A DNA stretch of 64,000 bases from Azoarcus sp031546845 (GTDB lineage: Bacteria > Pseudomonadota > Gammaproteobacteria > Burkholderiales > Rhodocyclaceae). This document shows, piece after piece, positions 17,337-28,146 of the stretch (position 1 is the stretch's first letter; the number at the start of each line of letters is the position of its first letter). Where the stretch lies: NCBI GenBank assembly GCA_031546845.1, contig JAVBJT010000003.1:5641-69640 (forward strand). Reading direction: 5' to 3'. Position numbers and translations under genes: made by a program. The notes beneath the pieces are model-generated. The model saw nothing but the letters and a program-made list of their open reading frames with translations. It did not search any database and was not told the DNA's origin.

Positions 17337-17381
17337 CACGCTCCATGAATCCACGCTTGATAAGACCACGCTTTATGAGTT
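17337..17381. promoter_or_regulatory. Three tandem 15-bp repeats upstream of XRE copy 1
   Basis: CACGCTCCATGAATC, CACGCTTGATAAGAC and CACGCTTTATGAGTT follow each other without a gap, 34 bp upstream of the XRE start. One 15-bp step is about 1.4 helical turns. The same array stands upstream of the paralogous regulator at 53.8 kb, which argues for a conserved operator. Confidence 0.65.
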
Positions 17382-17557
17382 ACATTTTCACCATCCGTTA
17401 GTCGCAAAACAAACAAAATGGTATTGAGGAATACCTGTAGTTTTTGTTAAAAAATGTGTATATATGGGCCCCGGCGTCATCGGTCTCCACCCCGACGCCC
17501 AGGTCGCCCGCGCAACCGCACGGCACCCACCGACAACAATGACATTGAGGCCCAGAA

Positions 17558-20500
17558 ATGGCCAGAAAGGATGCAGCCTGTCCCGCTGAGGGGGACGTTT
17601 TTCCATTCAATTCGCGCTCATTCAGCGCAGCGGCCCTGCGCGATCTTACCAATCCCCACTGGCCTCGCCGCCTTCTCGCCCTCGCCACCGCCTTTCTCCA
17701 CCTCCTCGTCTTCGTTATCGCCCCCGCGCAAGCCGCCCCGATTCTCGACCCGCTCGCCCCCATCAACAGCACCCCGCGCCTCGAAACCACCGCCCGTGGC
17801 GTCCCCGTCCTGCACATCGCCCCCCCGGATGCCGGCGGCCTCTCCCACAACCGCCTCCAACAACTCGACATCGACGCCCTCGGCCTCATCTTCAACAACA
17901 GCACGCGTGGCGGCACCACCCTGCTTGGCGGGCAAATCGGCCCCAACACCCAACTAGGCGGCACCCCCGCCCGCACCATCCTCACCGAAATCACCGGCCC
18001 GCTCCCCAGCCGGCTGGCCGGCCCCCTCGAAATCTTCGGCACCCCCGCCTGGGCCATCATCGCCAACCCCAACGGCATCACCTGCAACGGCTGCGGCATC
18101 CTCAACGCCCCGCGCCTCACCCTTGCCGCCGCCCGCATCGACTGGACCGACCCCAGCGCCGGCCTCGACACCACCCGCCGCTTCAAACTCCTCATCGAAG
18201 ACGGGCGCATCGACATCGGCCAAGGCGGCATCGAAAGCACCCGCGCCGCCCTCGAACTCATCGGCGGCGCCATCCACATCGCCGACCCCGTACGCGCGGG
18301 CGCCAACGCCCTCACCCTGCGCGCCGGCCCCGGCGCCTGGCAACCCGACACCGGCGCCTGGCAACCCAGCACCTCCACCGACACCCCCACCTACCGCGTC
18401 GACGCCACCGCCTTCGGCGCCATCAGCGCAGGCCAGATCGACATCCTCGTCAGCGGCCAAGGCGCCGGCGTGCGCACCGCCGCCGACCTCGCCGCCCGCG
18501 CCGCCGACCTCACCCTCAGCGCCGACGGCGACATTCGCCTTGCCACCACCTACGCCAAAAACGACGCCACCATCACAAGCCACAACGGCCAACTCCACCT
18601 CACCGGCGGCACCACCGCCAGCGGCAACCTCACGCTGGACGCCGCCGGCAACCTGCACGGCGACGGCCCCATCGAAGCCGCCCGCACCCTCACCGCCGCC
18701 AGCCGCACCGGCAACCTCACCCTTACCGGCCCGACCCTTGCCGAAGGCGGCCTCACCCTGGACGCCGCCCACAACCTCACCACCCTCGGCCCGCTCACCG
18801 CCGGTGGCGAACTCCAGATAAGCGCCGGCTACAACGCCGCCCTCACCGGCCCCACCAGCAGCGGCGGCGACACCCGCGCCCGCGCGCTGACCGGCGAACT
18901 CCAACTCAAAGGCCCGCTCACCACCGGCGGCGCCACCCGCCTCAGTGCCGGCACCACACTCACCACCACCGCCCCCATCCAAAGCCAGCGCGACGCCACC
19001 CTCACCGCCCCCACCCTCAACATCCTCGCCCCCATCGCCAGCGGCGGCCAACTTGAACTCACCGGCACCCACCTCACCATTGGCGCCGACCTCGCCGCCG
19101 CCAACGGCACCCGCCTCAACGCCGACAACCTCACCTTCGCAGCCCCCGGCGGAGCGCTCGCCATTGGCGGCGACCTCAGCCTCACCCTGGCCAACGCCCT
19201 CAACCTCACCACCGCGCTGACCATCGGCGGCAACGCCCACCTCCAAACCGGCGGCGCCGCCCACTTCGCAGCCCCGCTCGCCACCGGCGGCAACCTCCAA
19301 CTCCAAAGCGGCGGCGACATCCTCCTCGCCCACCCCCTCACCGTTGGCGGCAACGCCACCCTCACCGGCGACGGCATCACCCTCACCGACGCCCGCATCG
19401 CCGGCACCGCCACCCTCGAAGCCGGCGCCGGCGCCCTTACCACCGGCGCCCTGCTCACCGGCGGCGCACTCACCGCCACCGCCGGCGGCGACATCCACAT
19501 CGGCGGCCCACTCGCCACCGGCGGCGCCACCACGCTGACCACCGGCGGCGCACTCACCCTCGGCGCCGATGCCCTGCTCCTGGGCGATGCCACCCTCACC
19601 GCCGCCGGTGCCACCCAACTGGCCGGCCAACTCGCCACCGCCGGGCGGCTCACCCTCACCACCGAAAGCCTCACCACCGCCAGCAACCTCCTCGCCACCG
19701 GCCCCCTCAGCGTTGCCGCCGGCGCTGGCCCCATCCACATCGGCGGCGCACTCGCCAGCGGCAGCACCCTTAACCTCACCAGCGGCGCCGACATCACCCT
19801 TGCCGGCCCCGCCAGCGCCGGCGGCGACACCACCCTCAGCGCCGCCAACAACCTCACCCTCAACGGCAACGCCCTCCTGCGCGGCCCCGCCACCCTCACC
19901 GCCGGCACCACCCTCACCACCGCCGCCGACCTCACCGCCGCCGGCCCCTTAACCCTTGCCGCCGCCGACATCGCCCTCACCGGCGCCGGCAGCATCGCCG
20001 CCACCGGCGACATCCACGCCAACGCCGCCCACAACCTCGCCCTCGATACCGGCGGGCGCCTCTACACCCTCGGCGCCATCGGCATCGACGCCACCACCCT
20101 CACCAACGCCGGCGCCATCGCCGCCGCCCAAAGCCTCACCGCCCACACCACCACCGCCACCAACACCGGCCAACTCGCCGCCGGCACCACCCAAACCCAC
20201 ACCGGCAACCTCACCAACACCGGCGTCATCCACGCCCCCCAACTCGCCCTCACCGGCGGCGGCACCAACAGCGGCCAGATCGGCGCCGACACTCTCACCC
20301 TCGGTGGCGCCTACTGGAGCAACACCGGCGCCCTCTCCGCCAGCGCCCTCGGCATCGACGCCGCGCTCAACAACAGCGGCACCCTCGGCGCCAACACCCT
20401 CAACATCAACGGCCCGAGCTTGAGCAACAACGGCCTCATCAGCGCCTCCACCCTCGACATCCACCTTAGCGGCAACCTCGACAACCACGGCACCCTCACT

Positions 20501-23500
20501 GCCTCCAACCTCGTCATCGGCGCGCTAGGCAACCTCACCAACGGCGGCGCCATCCAAAGCGCCGGCAGCCTCGCCATCACCCTCGGCGGCGCCCTCAGCA
20601 ACACCCTCGCCGAAACCGCCAGTTGCCCCCTGACCTCCGGCTGCGCCACCCCCGACGACTACACCTACACCCAACAAAGCGGCCAGATACTCGCCGGCAC
20701 CAGCGCCACCATCCAAGCCGGCACCCTCACCAACGCCGGCACCATCCAAACCGCCAACAACCTCGACCTCAACATCACCGGCACCCTGGCCAACCAACAA
20801 AGCCCCCACGACGCCTATGCCACCGGCAGCGGCACCGGCAAAATCCTCGCTGGCGGCCAGATCACCGCCAGCGCCGCCACCCTCACCAACACCGGCACCC
20901 TCCAAGGCAGCCGCCTCCAACTCACCGCCGGCGCCCTCACCAACGACGGCCAACTCCACGCCAGCGCAGGCAGCCTCACCGCCACCGTCGGCGCGGGCGG
21001 CGCCACCCTTGGCGCCGGCAGCCTCACCGCCGCCGCCAGCACCCTCACCCTCACCAGCGCCGGCAACCTCACCAACGACGGCCACATCGCCGCCGACGGC
21101 CCCCTCACCCTTACCGCCGCCGACATTGCCAACACCGGCAACATCGACGGCTACACCCAAGCCTACGGCCCCGCCCAAACCACCCTCACCGCCAGCGGCA
21201 GCCTCACCAACAACGGCCGCATCCTTGGCGACAGCGCCCTCACCGCCACCGGCGGCAGCATCGGCGGCACCGGCCTCTTCGGCACCCGCGGCACCCTGCA
21301 CCTGGCCGGCCCCGGCGACCCCACCGCCCTCCAACTCATCGCCGACGGCCTCCTCATCCTCGACACCGGCCCCATCACCATCGACGTCGGCCAAAGCTGG
21401 AGCAACGCCGCCGCCCAAATCCAACTCGGCGGACTCCTCACCAACTACGGCAGCATCAACCTCGCCGGCCACGTCATCGGCAACATCGACAACCTCGCCA
21501 GCTTCGGCCCCGTCGCCGGCGAACCGCCCCCCGAATACCACGCCGTCTGCCCCGCCACCCTTACCGACTGCAGCGCCATCGCACACGAGCGCATCACCGC
21601 CCGCGCCGTCGCCAGCATCGGCAGCCTCAGCGGCACCCTGCGCAACGACTCCTCCTACGCCACCACCGGCGGCATAGGCGGCTACGACCCCCACAGCACC
21701 ACGCTCCTCGTCCTGTGGGAAGGCAAAAACGCCGGCGGCGAAACCGTCCAGATCACCACCGAACACCTCGACCCCGTTGGCCCCCAGCTCTACGTCACCG
21801 GCCCCGCCACCATCGAACTGCTCGCCCCCAACACCGGCGTCATCGTTGGCGACGACCTCACCCTCACCGGCACCGACCTCATCAACGCCCCCGCTGCCGA
21901 TCTGGCCGCCGCCAACGCCGCACTCACCGCCGCCAACGCCACCGCCGCCCCCACCGGCGCCGCTCCCACCGTTACTGGCGACCCCCTGGGAGGCTGGACC
22001 GGCCCCGACCCGTCGGCTGCTGGCGCCGCCAACAACCCCCTTGCCAACCTGGCCGACCCCGCCACCCCCAGCGCCCGCCGCCCCGACCTGCTGCTCGCCG
22101 CCGCGCGCAGCGGCACCCGCCCCCCCGACAACCTCCCCACCAACCCCACCCCCGACTGGGCCGACCTCAACCTGCCCGCCGGCACCATTCACGCCCAAAA
22201 CCTCAAGCTCGACTTCAGCGGCCACCTGCTCAACTTCGGCGCCATCACCGCCAGCGAAACCGCCCTCATCCACGCCGACAAAACGCTGACCAACCTCGGC
22301 AAGATCGACAGCGACGGCCTGTTGCTGCTGGCCAGCGCCGAACTCACCAACCACGGCGGCATGAATGCCGGCACGCTGTTCATCGAAGGCAAGGACCTCG
22401 TCAACACCGGCCAGATTCACGCCCAGGACTTCCTCGCCCTCAACCTCAGCGGCGACCTCACCCACAAAACCGACGGCGCCACCCGCGCCGACATGACCAG
22501 CGGCGGCGACCTCATCCTTGCCGTTGGCGGCAACGCCACCATCCACAACGCCGACGTTGAAGCCGGCAACAACCTCATCGCCGACATCAAGGGCAACCTC
22601 GACGTCACCGCCCAAACCACCACCACCGAAACGACAAATTTCACCCAAACAGGTAAACGCCAACTTACCCGCACTACCCAAACCGATACCACCGTCGAAA
22701 CCAGCACCCTCAAGGCCGGCGGCACGATGTACATCGAAACCGGGGGCGACCTCACCCTCGAAGCGGCCAAGGTCAAAGCCGGCGGCGACCTCGGCCTCGT
22801 TGCCGGCAAAGACCTCAAACTCAAAGCCGTTGCCGAAAAGCACGAAACCGCCACCGCCACCACCGACAAAAAAGGCCGCCCCGACGGCGACACCACCAGC
22901 ACCAGCGCCAACCTCACCCACCACACCACCGAGCTTGAAGCCGGGGGCAACCTGCTGCTGCAAGCCGGCAACGACCTCACCGCCCAGGGCGGCTCCGCCA
23001 AGGCCGGCAAGAACCTCGCCATCACCGCCGGGGGCAACGCCACCTTCGACGCCGTGCTCGACACCCAAGGCAGCAGCACCCGGCACACCAGCGCCGGCTA
23101 CGTCAGCGGCGACGACAGCGCCACCTGGACCACCACCCACCGCGACAGCCTCACCCAAAGCAGCACCGCGCGCGGCTTCCAGGCCGAAGCCGGCGGCAAT
23201 CTCGGCGTGCGCGCCGAAGGCGACCTCACCGCCACCGCCGCCCACTTCACCGCCGGGGCCGACCTTGCCCTATCGGCCGGCAACAACCTCGCCCTACGCG
23301 CCGCCGCCGAAGGCAGCCTTACCGGCAGCAGCACCACCACCCAGCACACCGACCCCACCACCGGCCAACCCGTCGTCACCGCCAGCGCCTCACGCACCGA
23401 ACTCAACACCCGTGGCAGCGGCAGCACCCTTAGCGCCGGGGGCAACCTCACGCTCCAATCCGGGGCCGACATGCACCTCACCGACGTCACCGCCAGCGGC

Positions 23501-25918
23501 AAGAACCTCGGCATAGACGCCGGGGGCAATCTCACCATCGACGGCGCCGCCAACACCACCAGCGTCACCGCCACCCGCGACGGCAAAGGCATGCTCGGCG
23601 GCACCACCCAGACCACCACCACCGACACCACCCAGACCTACCAGGGCAGCCACCTCAGCGCCAACGGCAAGCGCGCCGACGGCGACGGCCAACTCGTCAT
23701 CCACACCGGCGGCGACATGACCCTCACCGGCTCCACGCTCGCCGCCAACGGCAACGGCAAGCTCGACATCGGCGGCAGCCTCACCGTCAACGCCGCGCAA
23801 AACCTCCACACCCAACAAAACACCGAACGCGGCGCCAACCTCGACGGCTTCGCCTACAACCCCCCCGGCGCCGCCAGCGGCAGCCTCACCCACAGCGCCA
23901 GCGGCATCGACGCGGGTGGCGACCTCACCATCCACACCGGCGGCGACTTCAACACCACCGCCAGCCGCTTCAGCGCCGGCAACAACCTCGCCATCCGCGC
24001 CGAAGGCAGCTTCAACGCCGCCAGCCTCACCGATCAGCAGGCCAGCCAGAACGGCTACAGCAGTGATAACCGCAGCACGCTCGCCCCAACAAGCTTCACC
24101 GCCGGAAACAACCTCGACCTTCAATCCGGCGGCGACATGCGGCTTACCGGCGTACACAACAAAGCCGGCGGCAAGATCACCGTCGAGACCGGCGGCAATC
24201 TCACCCTGAACACCGTCGCCACCGGCAGCGAAACCGTCAACGGCAAGAACCGCGAGCAGCACCAGCGCGCCGAAGCCACCACCTTTGAAGCGGGCGGCGA
24301 CATCCGGGTCAAGGCCGCGGGCGACATCACCGCCACCGGCGTCAAGGCCAGTTCGCAAGAGGGCGACGTCAAATTCAAGGCTGGCGGCAAGCTCGATCTG
24401 CTGGCCGCCACCGAAACCGACAGCACCACCCTCGTCAAGAAAAACAGCGGCACCTTCAGTAGCTCCCGCATCACCACCACCGACAGCACCACCACCGCGC
24501 GCGGGGTCGAACTCAGCAGCGGCGAACATGGCAAGGTCGAACTCGAAGCCGGGCAAGACATCACCCTGGAGAGCGCCGCCATCCACGCCGGCACCGGCGG
24601 CACCCGCGTGGCCTCGGCCGATGGCGACGTGCATCTGACCAGCGCGCAGGAAAGCCACACTATCCGCCGTTTGCGCGAAGACGACTGGGCCGTGTCCGAA
24701 CACACGCACGACAGCGGCACCAGCACCACCGCCCCGGGGCGCGCCACCACCTTTGATGGCGGCCCGGTCGAATTCGACACCCCCAACGGCACGGTTCAGA
24801 CCCACGAGGGCGAAACCAAACAACGCAACTGGGACGACGAGCACCGAGGGCTCACCACCTTCGGCACCGCGCTCGTCATCGTTGCAAGCTATGGCGCATC
24901 CACCTGGGCCTCTGGATTCATCGGCGATGCCAGTGGTGCGGCCGCCGGCAGCGGCGCCACCTTTGCCGCCGGCTTGCCGGCCACCGCCGAAGCCGCGGCG
25001 GTGATGCCGGGCTTTGGCAACGCCGTGCTCTCCGGCGGTTTCGGTGCAGCTGCGGGCAGCACCGCCGCGCAAGTGATGACGGGCGACGGTATCGACTTCG
25101 GCCAGGTGATGCGCGCGGCCTTCTCGGGGGCGGTGGGTGCGGGCGTGGGGGCCTACTTTGGCACCGAATACAGCGCGGCCCGCGTGGCGGCCTCCGCAGC
25201 GGGCGGGTGCGCGGGTGCGGCGGCCACGGGGGGCGAGTGCGGCAAGGGGGCGCTGATCGCGGGGGCCACCACTTCACTGGCCTGGGCGGCCGATGAGATG
25301 CACCAGCAGATGGTGGAGCAGTCGAAGCAGTTCAAAGGGGTTTATCAAATTATTGGAACCAACCCGGACGGTTCGCCCATTGAAAGCGATACCTACAACA
25401 ATATTTCCGGTCCCCGCTGGGGAGGCCGTATCTCGCTCGGAGGAGAACGCACGGACTTGCCTGCAATCTGCACGGAAGGCGCTTCCTGCACGGTAATGCC
25501 GGATGGTCGGGTGCTGTTTGAACGCAAGGGCGAAACGGGACCCAACCTTGACAAGGTCATTGAGAGTGTAAATAGCAGCAGCAAACTCGGTGCCTACCAG
25601 GGCGGCCCCGGCGCCGCATTCGGTGTGAGCTATGAACCCGGCTCAACGATGGATCGACTGGTGGAGGCCTTCGGCGGCTCGCACGATTTTGGTAACAATC
25701 TGGTAGGCGGCTACGAGACAGTCAACGACCCCGCGAACCTGCGCTTCATCGGCAACGCCGCAAGGATCGTGAAGGGATCAGCTCAGTATTACTTCGTCGA
25801 AACGATGAATTACTTCAATCTCCTGCCGGCATCGCCGTTCGTGGCGGCTGAAGGCATCACATCGCACAACCTGAACTGGATGACGTATACGAATCCGCAG
25901 CGGGAGGAACGCAAATGA
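17558..25918 (+). CDS. Large TpsA / filamentous haemagglutinin (CdiA-like)
   Basis: The 2786-residue protein begins with a ~59-residue extended signal peptide ending APAQAA, then the TPS secretion domain (ILTEITGPLPSRLAGPLEIFG, WAIIANPNGITCNGCGI). Residues ~270-1400 are short Gly/Thr/Leu repeats (LTTGG, TLTA) of the beta-helix; ~1600-2400 hold haemagglutinin repeats (EAGGNLxLxAGxDL). A Gly/Ala-rich hydrophobic stretch (~2430-2580) precedes a C-terminal module with YEPGSTMDRLVEAFGGSHDF, seen on other FhaB-type proteins. I see no VENN motif and cannot name a toxin activity. It would be secreted by the TpsB at 31.5 kb. The last base pairs overlap the first lipoprotein gene (ATGA). Confidence 0.93.
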   Translation: MARKDAACPAEGDVFPFNSRSFSAAALRDLTNPHWPRRLLALATAFLHLLVFVIAPAQAAPILDPLAPINSTPRLETTARGVPVLHIAPPDAGGLSHNRLQQLDIDALGLIFNNSTRGGTTLLGGQIGPNTQLGGTPARTILTEITGPLPSRLAGPLEIFGTPAWAIIANPNGITCNGCGILNAPRLTLAAARIDWTDPSAGLDTTRRFKLLIEDGRIDIGQGGIESTRAALELIGGAIHIADPVRAGANALTLRAGPGAWQPDTGAWQPSTSTDTPTYRVDATAFGAISAGQIDILVSGQGAGVRTAADLAARAADLTLSADGDIRLATTYAKNDATITSHNGQLHLTGGTTASGNLTLDAAGNLHGDGPIEAARTLTAASRTGNLTLTGPTLAEGGLTLDAAHNLTTLGPLTAGGELQISAGYNAALTGPTSSGGDTRARALTGELQLKGPLTTGGATRLSAGTTLTTTAPIQSQRDATLTAPTLNILAPIASGGQLELTGTHLTIGADLAAANGTRLNADNLTFAAPGGALAIGGDLSLTLANALNLTTALTIGGNAHLQTGGAAHFAAPLATGGNLQLQSGGDILLAHPLTVGGNATLTGDGITLTDARIAGTATLEAGAGALTTGALLTGGALTATAGGDIHIGGPLATGGATTLTTGGALTLGADALLLGDATLTAAGATQLAGQLATAGRLTLTTESLTTASNLLATGPLSVAAGAGPIHIGGALASGSTLNLTSGADITLAGPASAGGDTTLSAANNLTLNGNALLRGPATLTAGTTLTTAADLTAAGPLTLAAADIALTGAGSIAATGDIHANAAHNLALDTGGRLYTLGAIGIDATTLTNAGAIAAAQSLTAHTTTATNTGQLAAGTTQTHTGNLTNTGVIHAPQLALTGGGTNSGQIGADTLTLGGAYWSNTGALSASALGIDAALNNSGTLGANTLNINGPSLSNNGLISASTLDIHLSGNLDNHGTLTASNLVIGALGNLTNGGAIQSAGSLAITLGGALSNTLAETASCPLTSGCATPDDYTYTQQSGQILAGTSATIQAGTLTNAGTIQTANNLDLNITGTLANQQSPHDAYATGSGTGKILAGGQITASAATLTNTGTLQGSRLQLTAGALTNDGQLHASAGSLTATVGAGGATLGAGSLTAAASTLTLTSAGNLTNDGHIAADGPLTLTAADIANTGNIDGYTQAYGPAQTTLTASGSLTNNGRILGDSALTATGGSIGGTGLFGTRGTLHLAGPGDPTALQLIADGLLILDTGPITIDVGQSWSNAAAQIQLGGLLTNYGSINLAGHVIGNIDNLASFGPVAGEPPPEYHAVCPATLTDCSAIAHERITARAVASIGSLSGTLRNDSSYATTGGIGGYDPHSTTLLVLWEGKNAGGETVQITTEHLDPVGPQLYVTGPATIELLAPNTGVIVGDDLTLTGTDLINAPAADLAAANAALTAANATAAPTGAAPTVTGDPLGGWTGPDPSAAGAANNPLANLADPATPSARRPDLLLAAARSGTRPPDNLPTNPTPDWADLNLPAGTIHAQNLKLDFSGHLLNFGAITASETALIHADKTLTNLGKIDSDGLLLLASAELTNHGGMNAGTLFIEGKDLVNTGQIHAQDFLALNLSGDLTHKTDGATRADMTSGGDLILAVGGNATIHNADVEAGNNLIADIKGNLDVTAQTTTTETTNFTQTGKRQLTRTTQTDTTVETSTLKAGGTMYIETGGDLTLEAAKVKAGGDLGLVAGKDLKLKAVAEKHETATATTDKKGRPDGDTTSTSANLTHHTTELEAGGNLLLQAGNDLTAQGGSAKAGKNLAITAGGNATFDAVLDTQGSSTRHTSAGYVSGDDSATWTTTHRDSLTQSSTARGFQAEAGGNLGVRAEGDLTATAAHFTAGADLALSAGNNLALRAAAEGSLTGSSTTTQHTDPTTGQPVVTASASRTELNTRGSGSTLSAGGNLTLQSGADMHLTDVTASGKNLGIDAGGNLTIDGAANTTSVTATRDGKGMLGGTTQTTTTDTTQTYQGSHLSANGKRADGDGQLVIHTGGDMTLTGSTLAANGNGKLDIGGSLTVNAAQNLHTQQNTERGANLDGFAYNPPGAASGSLTHSASGIDAGGDLTIHTGGDFNTTASRFSAGNNLAIRAEGSFNAASLTDQQASQNGYSSDNRSTLAPTSFTAGNNLDLQSGGDMRLTGVHNKAGGKITVETGGNLTLNTVATGSETVNGKNREQHQRAEATTFEAGGDIRVKAAGDITATGVKASSQEGDVKFKAGGKLDLLAATETDSTTLVKKNSGTFSSSRITTTDSTTTARGVELSSGEHGKVELEAGQDITLESAAIHAGTGGTRVASADGDVHLTSAQESHTIRRLREDDWAVSEHTHDSGTSTTAPGRATTFDGGPVEFDTPNGTVQTHEGETKQRNWDDEHRGLTTFGTALVIVASYGASTWASGFIGDASGAAAGSGATFAAGLPATAEAAAVMPGFGNAVLSGGFGAAAGSTAAQVMTGDGIDFGQVMRAAFSGAVGAGVGAYFGTEYSAARVAASAAGGCAGAAATGGECGKGALIAGATTSLAWAADEMHQQMVEQSKQFKGVYQIIGTNPDGSPIESDTYNNISGPRWGGRISLGGERTDLPAICTEGASCTVMPDGRVLFERKGETGPNLDKVIESVNSSSKLGAYQGGPGAAFGVSYEPGSTMDRLVEAFGGSHDFGNNLVGGYETVNDPANLRFIGNAARIVKGSAQYYFVETMNYFNLLPASPFVAAEGITSHNLNWMTYTNPQREERK

Positions 25919-26571
25919 GGCGCGAGATATTGGCTGTATTGGCGATAGCACTGACGCTGCAGGCTTGCACCGCGCGCTACCACAACACGGAGGAAGCTTA
26001 TGCACCGTTTCCAGAGGTGCCGGCCAATCCAGATGGCGTGTGCCCCGATCTGACCGGGACATATCACGCCTACACGTGTTCGGAGGAACCGGGTGATGAA
26101 TATCGCAGCGTGACACCGCTCGTCAACCTTCTTGGGAAGCCAGTCATCTCAAAAGAAAGTCTGCGCTCCCCTCACGGTACCCCAACCGTCATACCGAAAT
26201 GCGCCTCGCTTCCGGTTGCTCCCCGTATTGTGTCGGTGCGCTACCTCACCGCGGAGGGAAAGTACGAAACGCGATCATGGGACGAAGGCGCAGTTCTCAC
26301 CGCCTTCACCCTTTACGACCCAGGCAGTAAAAAGCCGATCTGTGACAAAGGCATTAGGTATTGGCACTACGAGGGAGAGCACCACGGTGTCGAAGGCGGT
26401 AACACATACAAGACAGTGGGAATCCTCTCGAAATCCGCTGAAGGTGATCTCGTCTACAAAGACTATTCAGACCGCTTGTTATTCGCTTTCAAGACCATTC
26501 CAACGGGCGGTTCCCGAACGGTCCGCACCTACCTCTACAAGGCCTACCACGGCGCCGTGCCGGGTAACTGA
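25915..26571 (+). CDS. Lipoprotein paralogue 1 behind the TpsA gene
   Basis: The 218-residue protein overlaps the TpsA stop by ATGA, so it is translationally coupled to it. A signal helix ends in the lipobox LQAC. After it come the family blocks ARYHNTEEAYAPFPEVP, NPDGVCPDLTGTY and a C-terminal YKAYHG segment. It is the first of four tandem paralogues. Coupling to a CDI-type exoprotein suggests an envelope immunity or tethering role, but no family is recognised and that role is inference. Confidence 0.8.
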   Translation: MRREILAVLAIALTLQACTARYHNTEEAYAPFPEVPANPDGVCPDLTGTYHAYTCSEEPGDEYRSVTPLVNLLGKPVISKESLRSPHGTPTVIPKCASLPVAPRIVSVRYLTAEGKYETRSWDEGAVLTAFTLYDPGSKKPICDKGIRYWHYEGEHHGVEGGNTYKTVGILSKSAEGDLVYKDYSDRLLFAFKTIPTGGSRTVRTYLYKAYHGAVPGN

Positions 26572-26583
26572 GAGACTCCCGAC

Positions 26584-27264
26584 ATGTTCTGCCCAGGACG
26601 CCTCGTTCCCGTTTTCCTCGCCTTCCTGGCGTTGCAAGGGTGTACCGCGCGCTACCACAACACGGAAGAAGCTCGTACCCCGTTTCCTGAGGCTCCGGCC
26701 AATCCGAACGGTGTCTGTCCTGATCTGACCGGAATCTACTATGCGTATACGTGTTCGGAGGAGCCAGGAGATGAATATGCCGACATTACTCGAATACCCT
26801 CTTCAATGATTGGGACACCCGTAGTGACTGGCAGGAAAATGAGAACAGTCGAAGAACCACGCACAACGCAGGAAGGCCCGAGGAAAGTCCTGCCCAAATG
26901 TTCTCCCTCGCTTGTCATCCAGTCATTCATCGCACTGCGCTATCTCACTGAGGAGCAACTGGAGGCTCGCTCATGGGGTTCTACAGAGAGAATAGCGACA
27001 ACCATCTACGACCCCAAAGGGGGTAGCGGTGTCTGCGACAAAGGCAAAAGATATTGGCACGACAAAGGAGAAAGCCACGGCGTAGAGGGCGGCAGCATCT
27101 ACAAAGGCGTGGATACTTTCGAAAAATCACCTGAAGGCGATCTCATTTACAAAAGATATCTGGATCATGGTTTGTACGCCTACGGAACCATTCCCACCGG
27201 CGGTTCGCGCACCGTCAACACCTACCGCTATAGGGCCTACCATGGCTCTATGCCATATAATTAA
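26584..27264 (+). CDS. Lipoprotein paralogue 2
   Basis: The 226-residue protein starts 12 bp after paralogue 1. Its lipobox is LQGC, followed by TARYHNTEEARTPFPEAP and NPNGVCPDLTGIYYAYTC. The middle third (about residues 75-120) is the most divergent part of the family, as expected if it carries specificity. It ends RYRAYHGSMPYN, the family tail. Confidence 0.8.
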   Translation: MFCPGRLVPVFLAFLALQGCTARYHNTEEARTPFPEAPANPNGVCPDLTGIYYAYTCSEEPGDEYADITRIPSSMIGTPVVTGRKMRTVEEPRTTQEGPRKVLPKCSPSLVIQSFIALRYLTEEQLEARSWGSTERIATTIYDPKGGSGVCDKGKRYWHDKGESHGVEGGSIYKGVDTFEKSPEGDLIYKRYLDHGLYAYGTIPTGGSRTVNTYRYRAYHGSMPYN

Positions 27265-27369
27265 TCGTACAACCTGCTCGGCATGTTTTTTTACCCACTT
27301 CTTCCTCGTCTTCCTGACACCGGTCACTACCGCCAACAATGCCGTGCTCGACCAGCGGGAAAAGCGGAA

Positions 27370-28041
27370 ATGAAGGCTGTTCAAGTACTCATTGTATTGG
27401 CGGTATCGTTGGGGCTGAGTGGGTGTTTCACGCGCTATCAAAATACGGAGGCGGCATATGAACCATTTCCAGAGATACCGGCCAATCCGGACGGAGTCTG
27501 CCCCGACTTGACCGGAACGTACTACAAGTATGCGTGCCCGGAAGAGCCAGGCGGCGGCATGTATGCCGACTTTCTTACCGGCCTTCTGGGAGCACCGATC
27601 ATCTCGGAAGAGGTTCTGGCCCGGGCGCGAAATAACCCCACGCGGGCGCCTTCCTCACCCGTACCGAAATGCTCTCCCCCGCCAATTATTGCGAGTTTCG
27701 CATCGGTACGCTACCTCGCCGCCGAGGGGAAGTACGAGGCGCGGACGTGGAATGAAGGGGCAGCACGCGTCGCTGTCACCCTTTACGATCCGGGCAGCAA
27801 AAAACCGATCTGCGACAAAGGCGTCAAATATGGGAAATACGAGGGCGAGCACTATGGCGTGGAAAGTGGTGGCACGTACAAACTCCTTTTTACCATATCG
27901 AAAAACACTGACGGAGACCTTGTCTACAAACGTTACGTAGATGGAGCACTGTACTTCCTAAAAGTCATCCCCACAGGGGGAGAACATACTATCCACACCT
28001 ACCGCTATAGGGCCTACCATGGCTCTATGCCAGATAATTAA
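27370..28041 (+). CDS. Lipoprotein paralogue 3
   Basis: ATG 27370 is chosen because the signal helix and lipobox (LSGC) follow directly; the same frame opens earlier at 27283 without a signal. The protein has 223 residues. Its ~90-bp upstream region is nearly identical to that of paralogue 4, so copies 3 and 4 arose by recent duplication of the whole unit. It ends YRAYHGSMPDN. Confidence 0.82.
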   Translation: MKAVQVLIVLAVSLGLSGCFTRYQNTEAAYEPFPEIPANPDGVCPDLTGTYYKYACPEEPGGGMYADFLTGLLGAPIISEEVLARARNNPTRAPSSPVPKCSPPPIIASFASVRYLAAEGKYEARTWNEGAARVAVTLYDPGSKKPICDKGVKYGKYEGEHYGVESGGTYKLLFTISKNTDGDLVYKRYVDGALYFLKVIPTGGEHTIHTYRYRAYHGSMPDN

Positions 28042-28146
28042 AAGTACAGCTCGCTCGGCATGTTTTTTTACCCACTTCTTCCTCGTCTTCCTAACACCGG
28101 TCACTACCGCCAACAGTGCCGTGCTCGACCAGCGGGAAGAGCGGAA

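Noticed and set aside
18500..20700. CRISPR or other non-coding tandem repeats in the region of regular short repeats
   Set aside because: The repeats are degenerate, in frame and encode the beta-helix of TpsA; there are no constant repeats with unique spacers.
17954..23245. Very long minus-strand reading frames (594 and 906 codons) opposite the large TpsA gene
   Set aside because: They are Gly/Ala/Val-only shadows of a GC-rich repetitive coding sequence; they have no domain structure and the sense strand is a clear TpsA.
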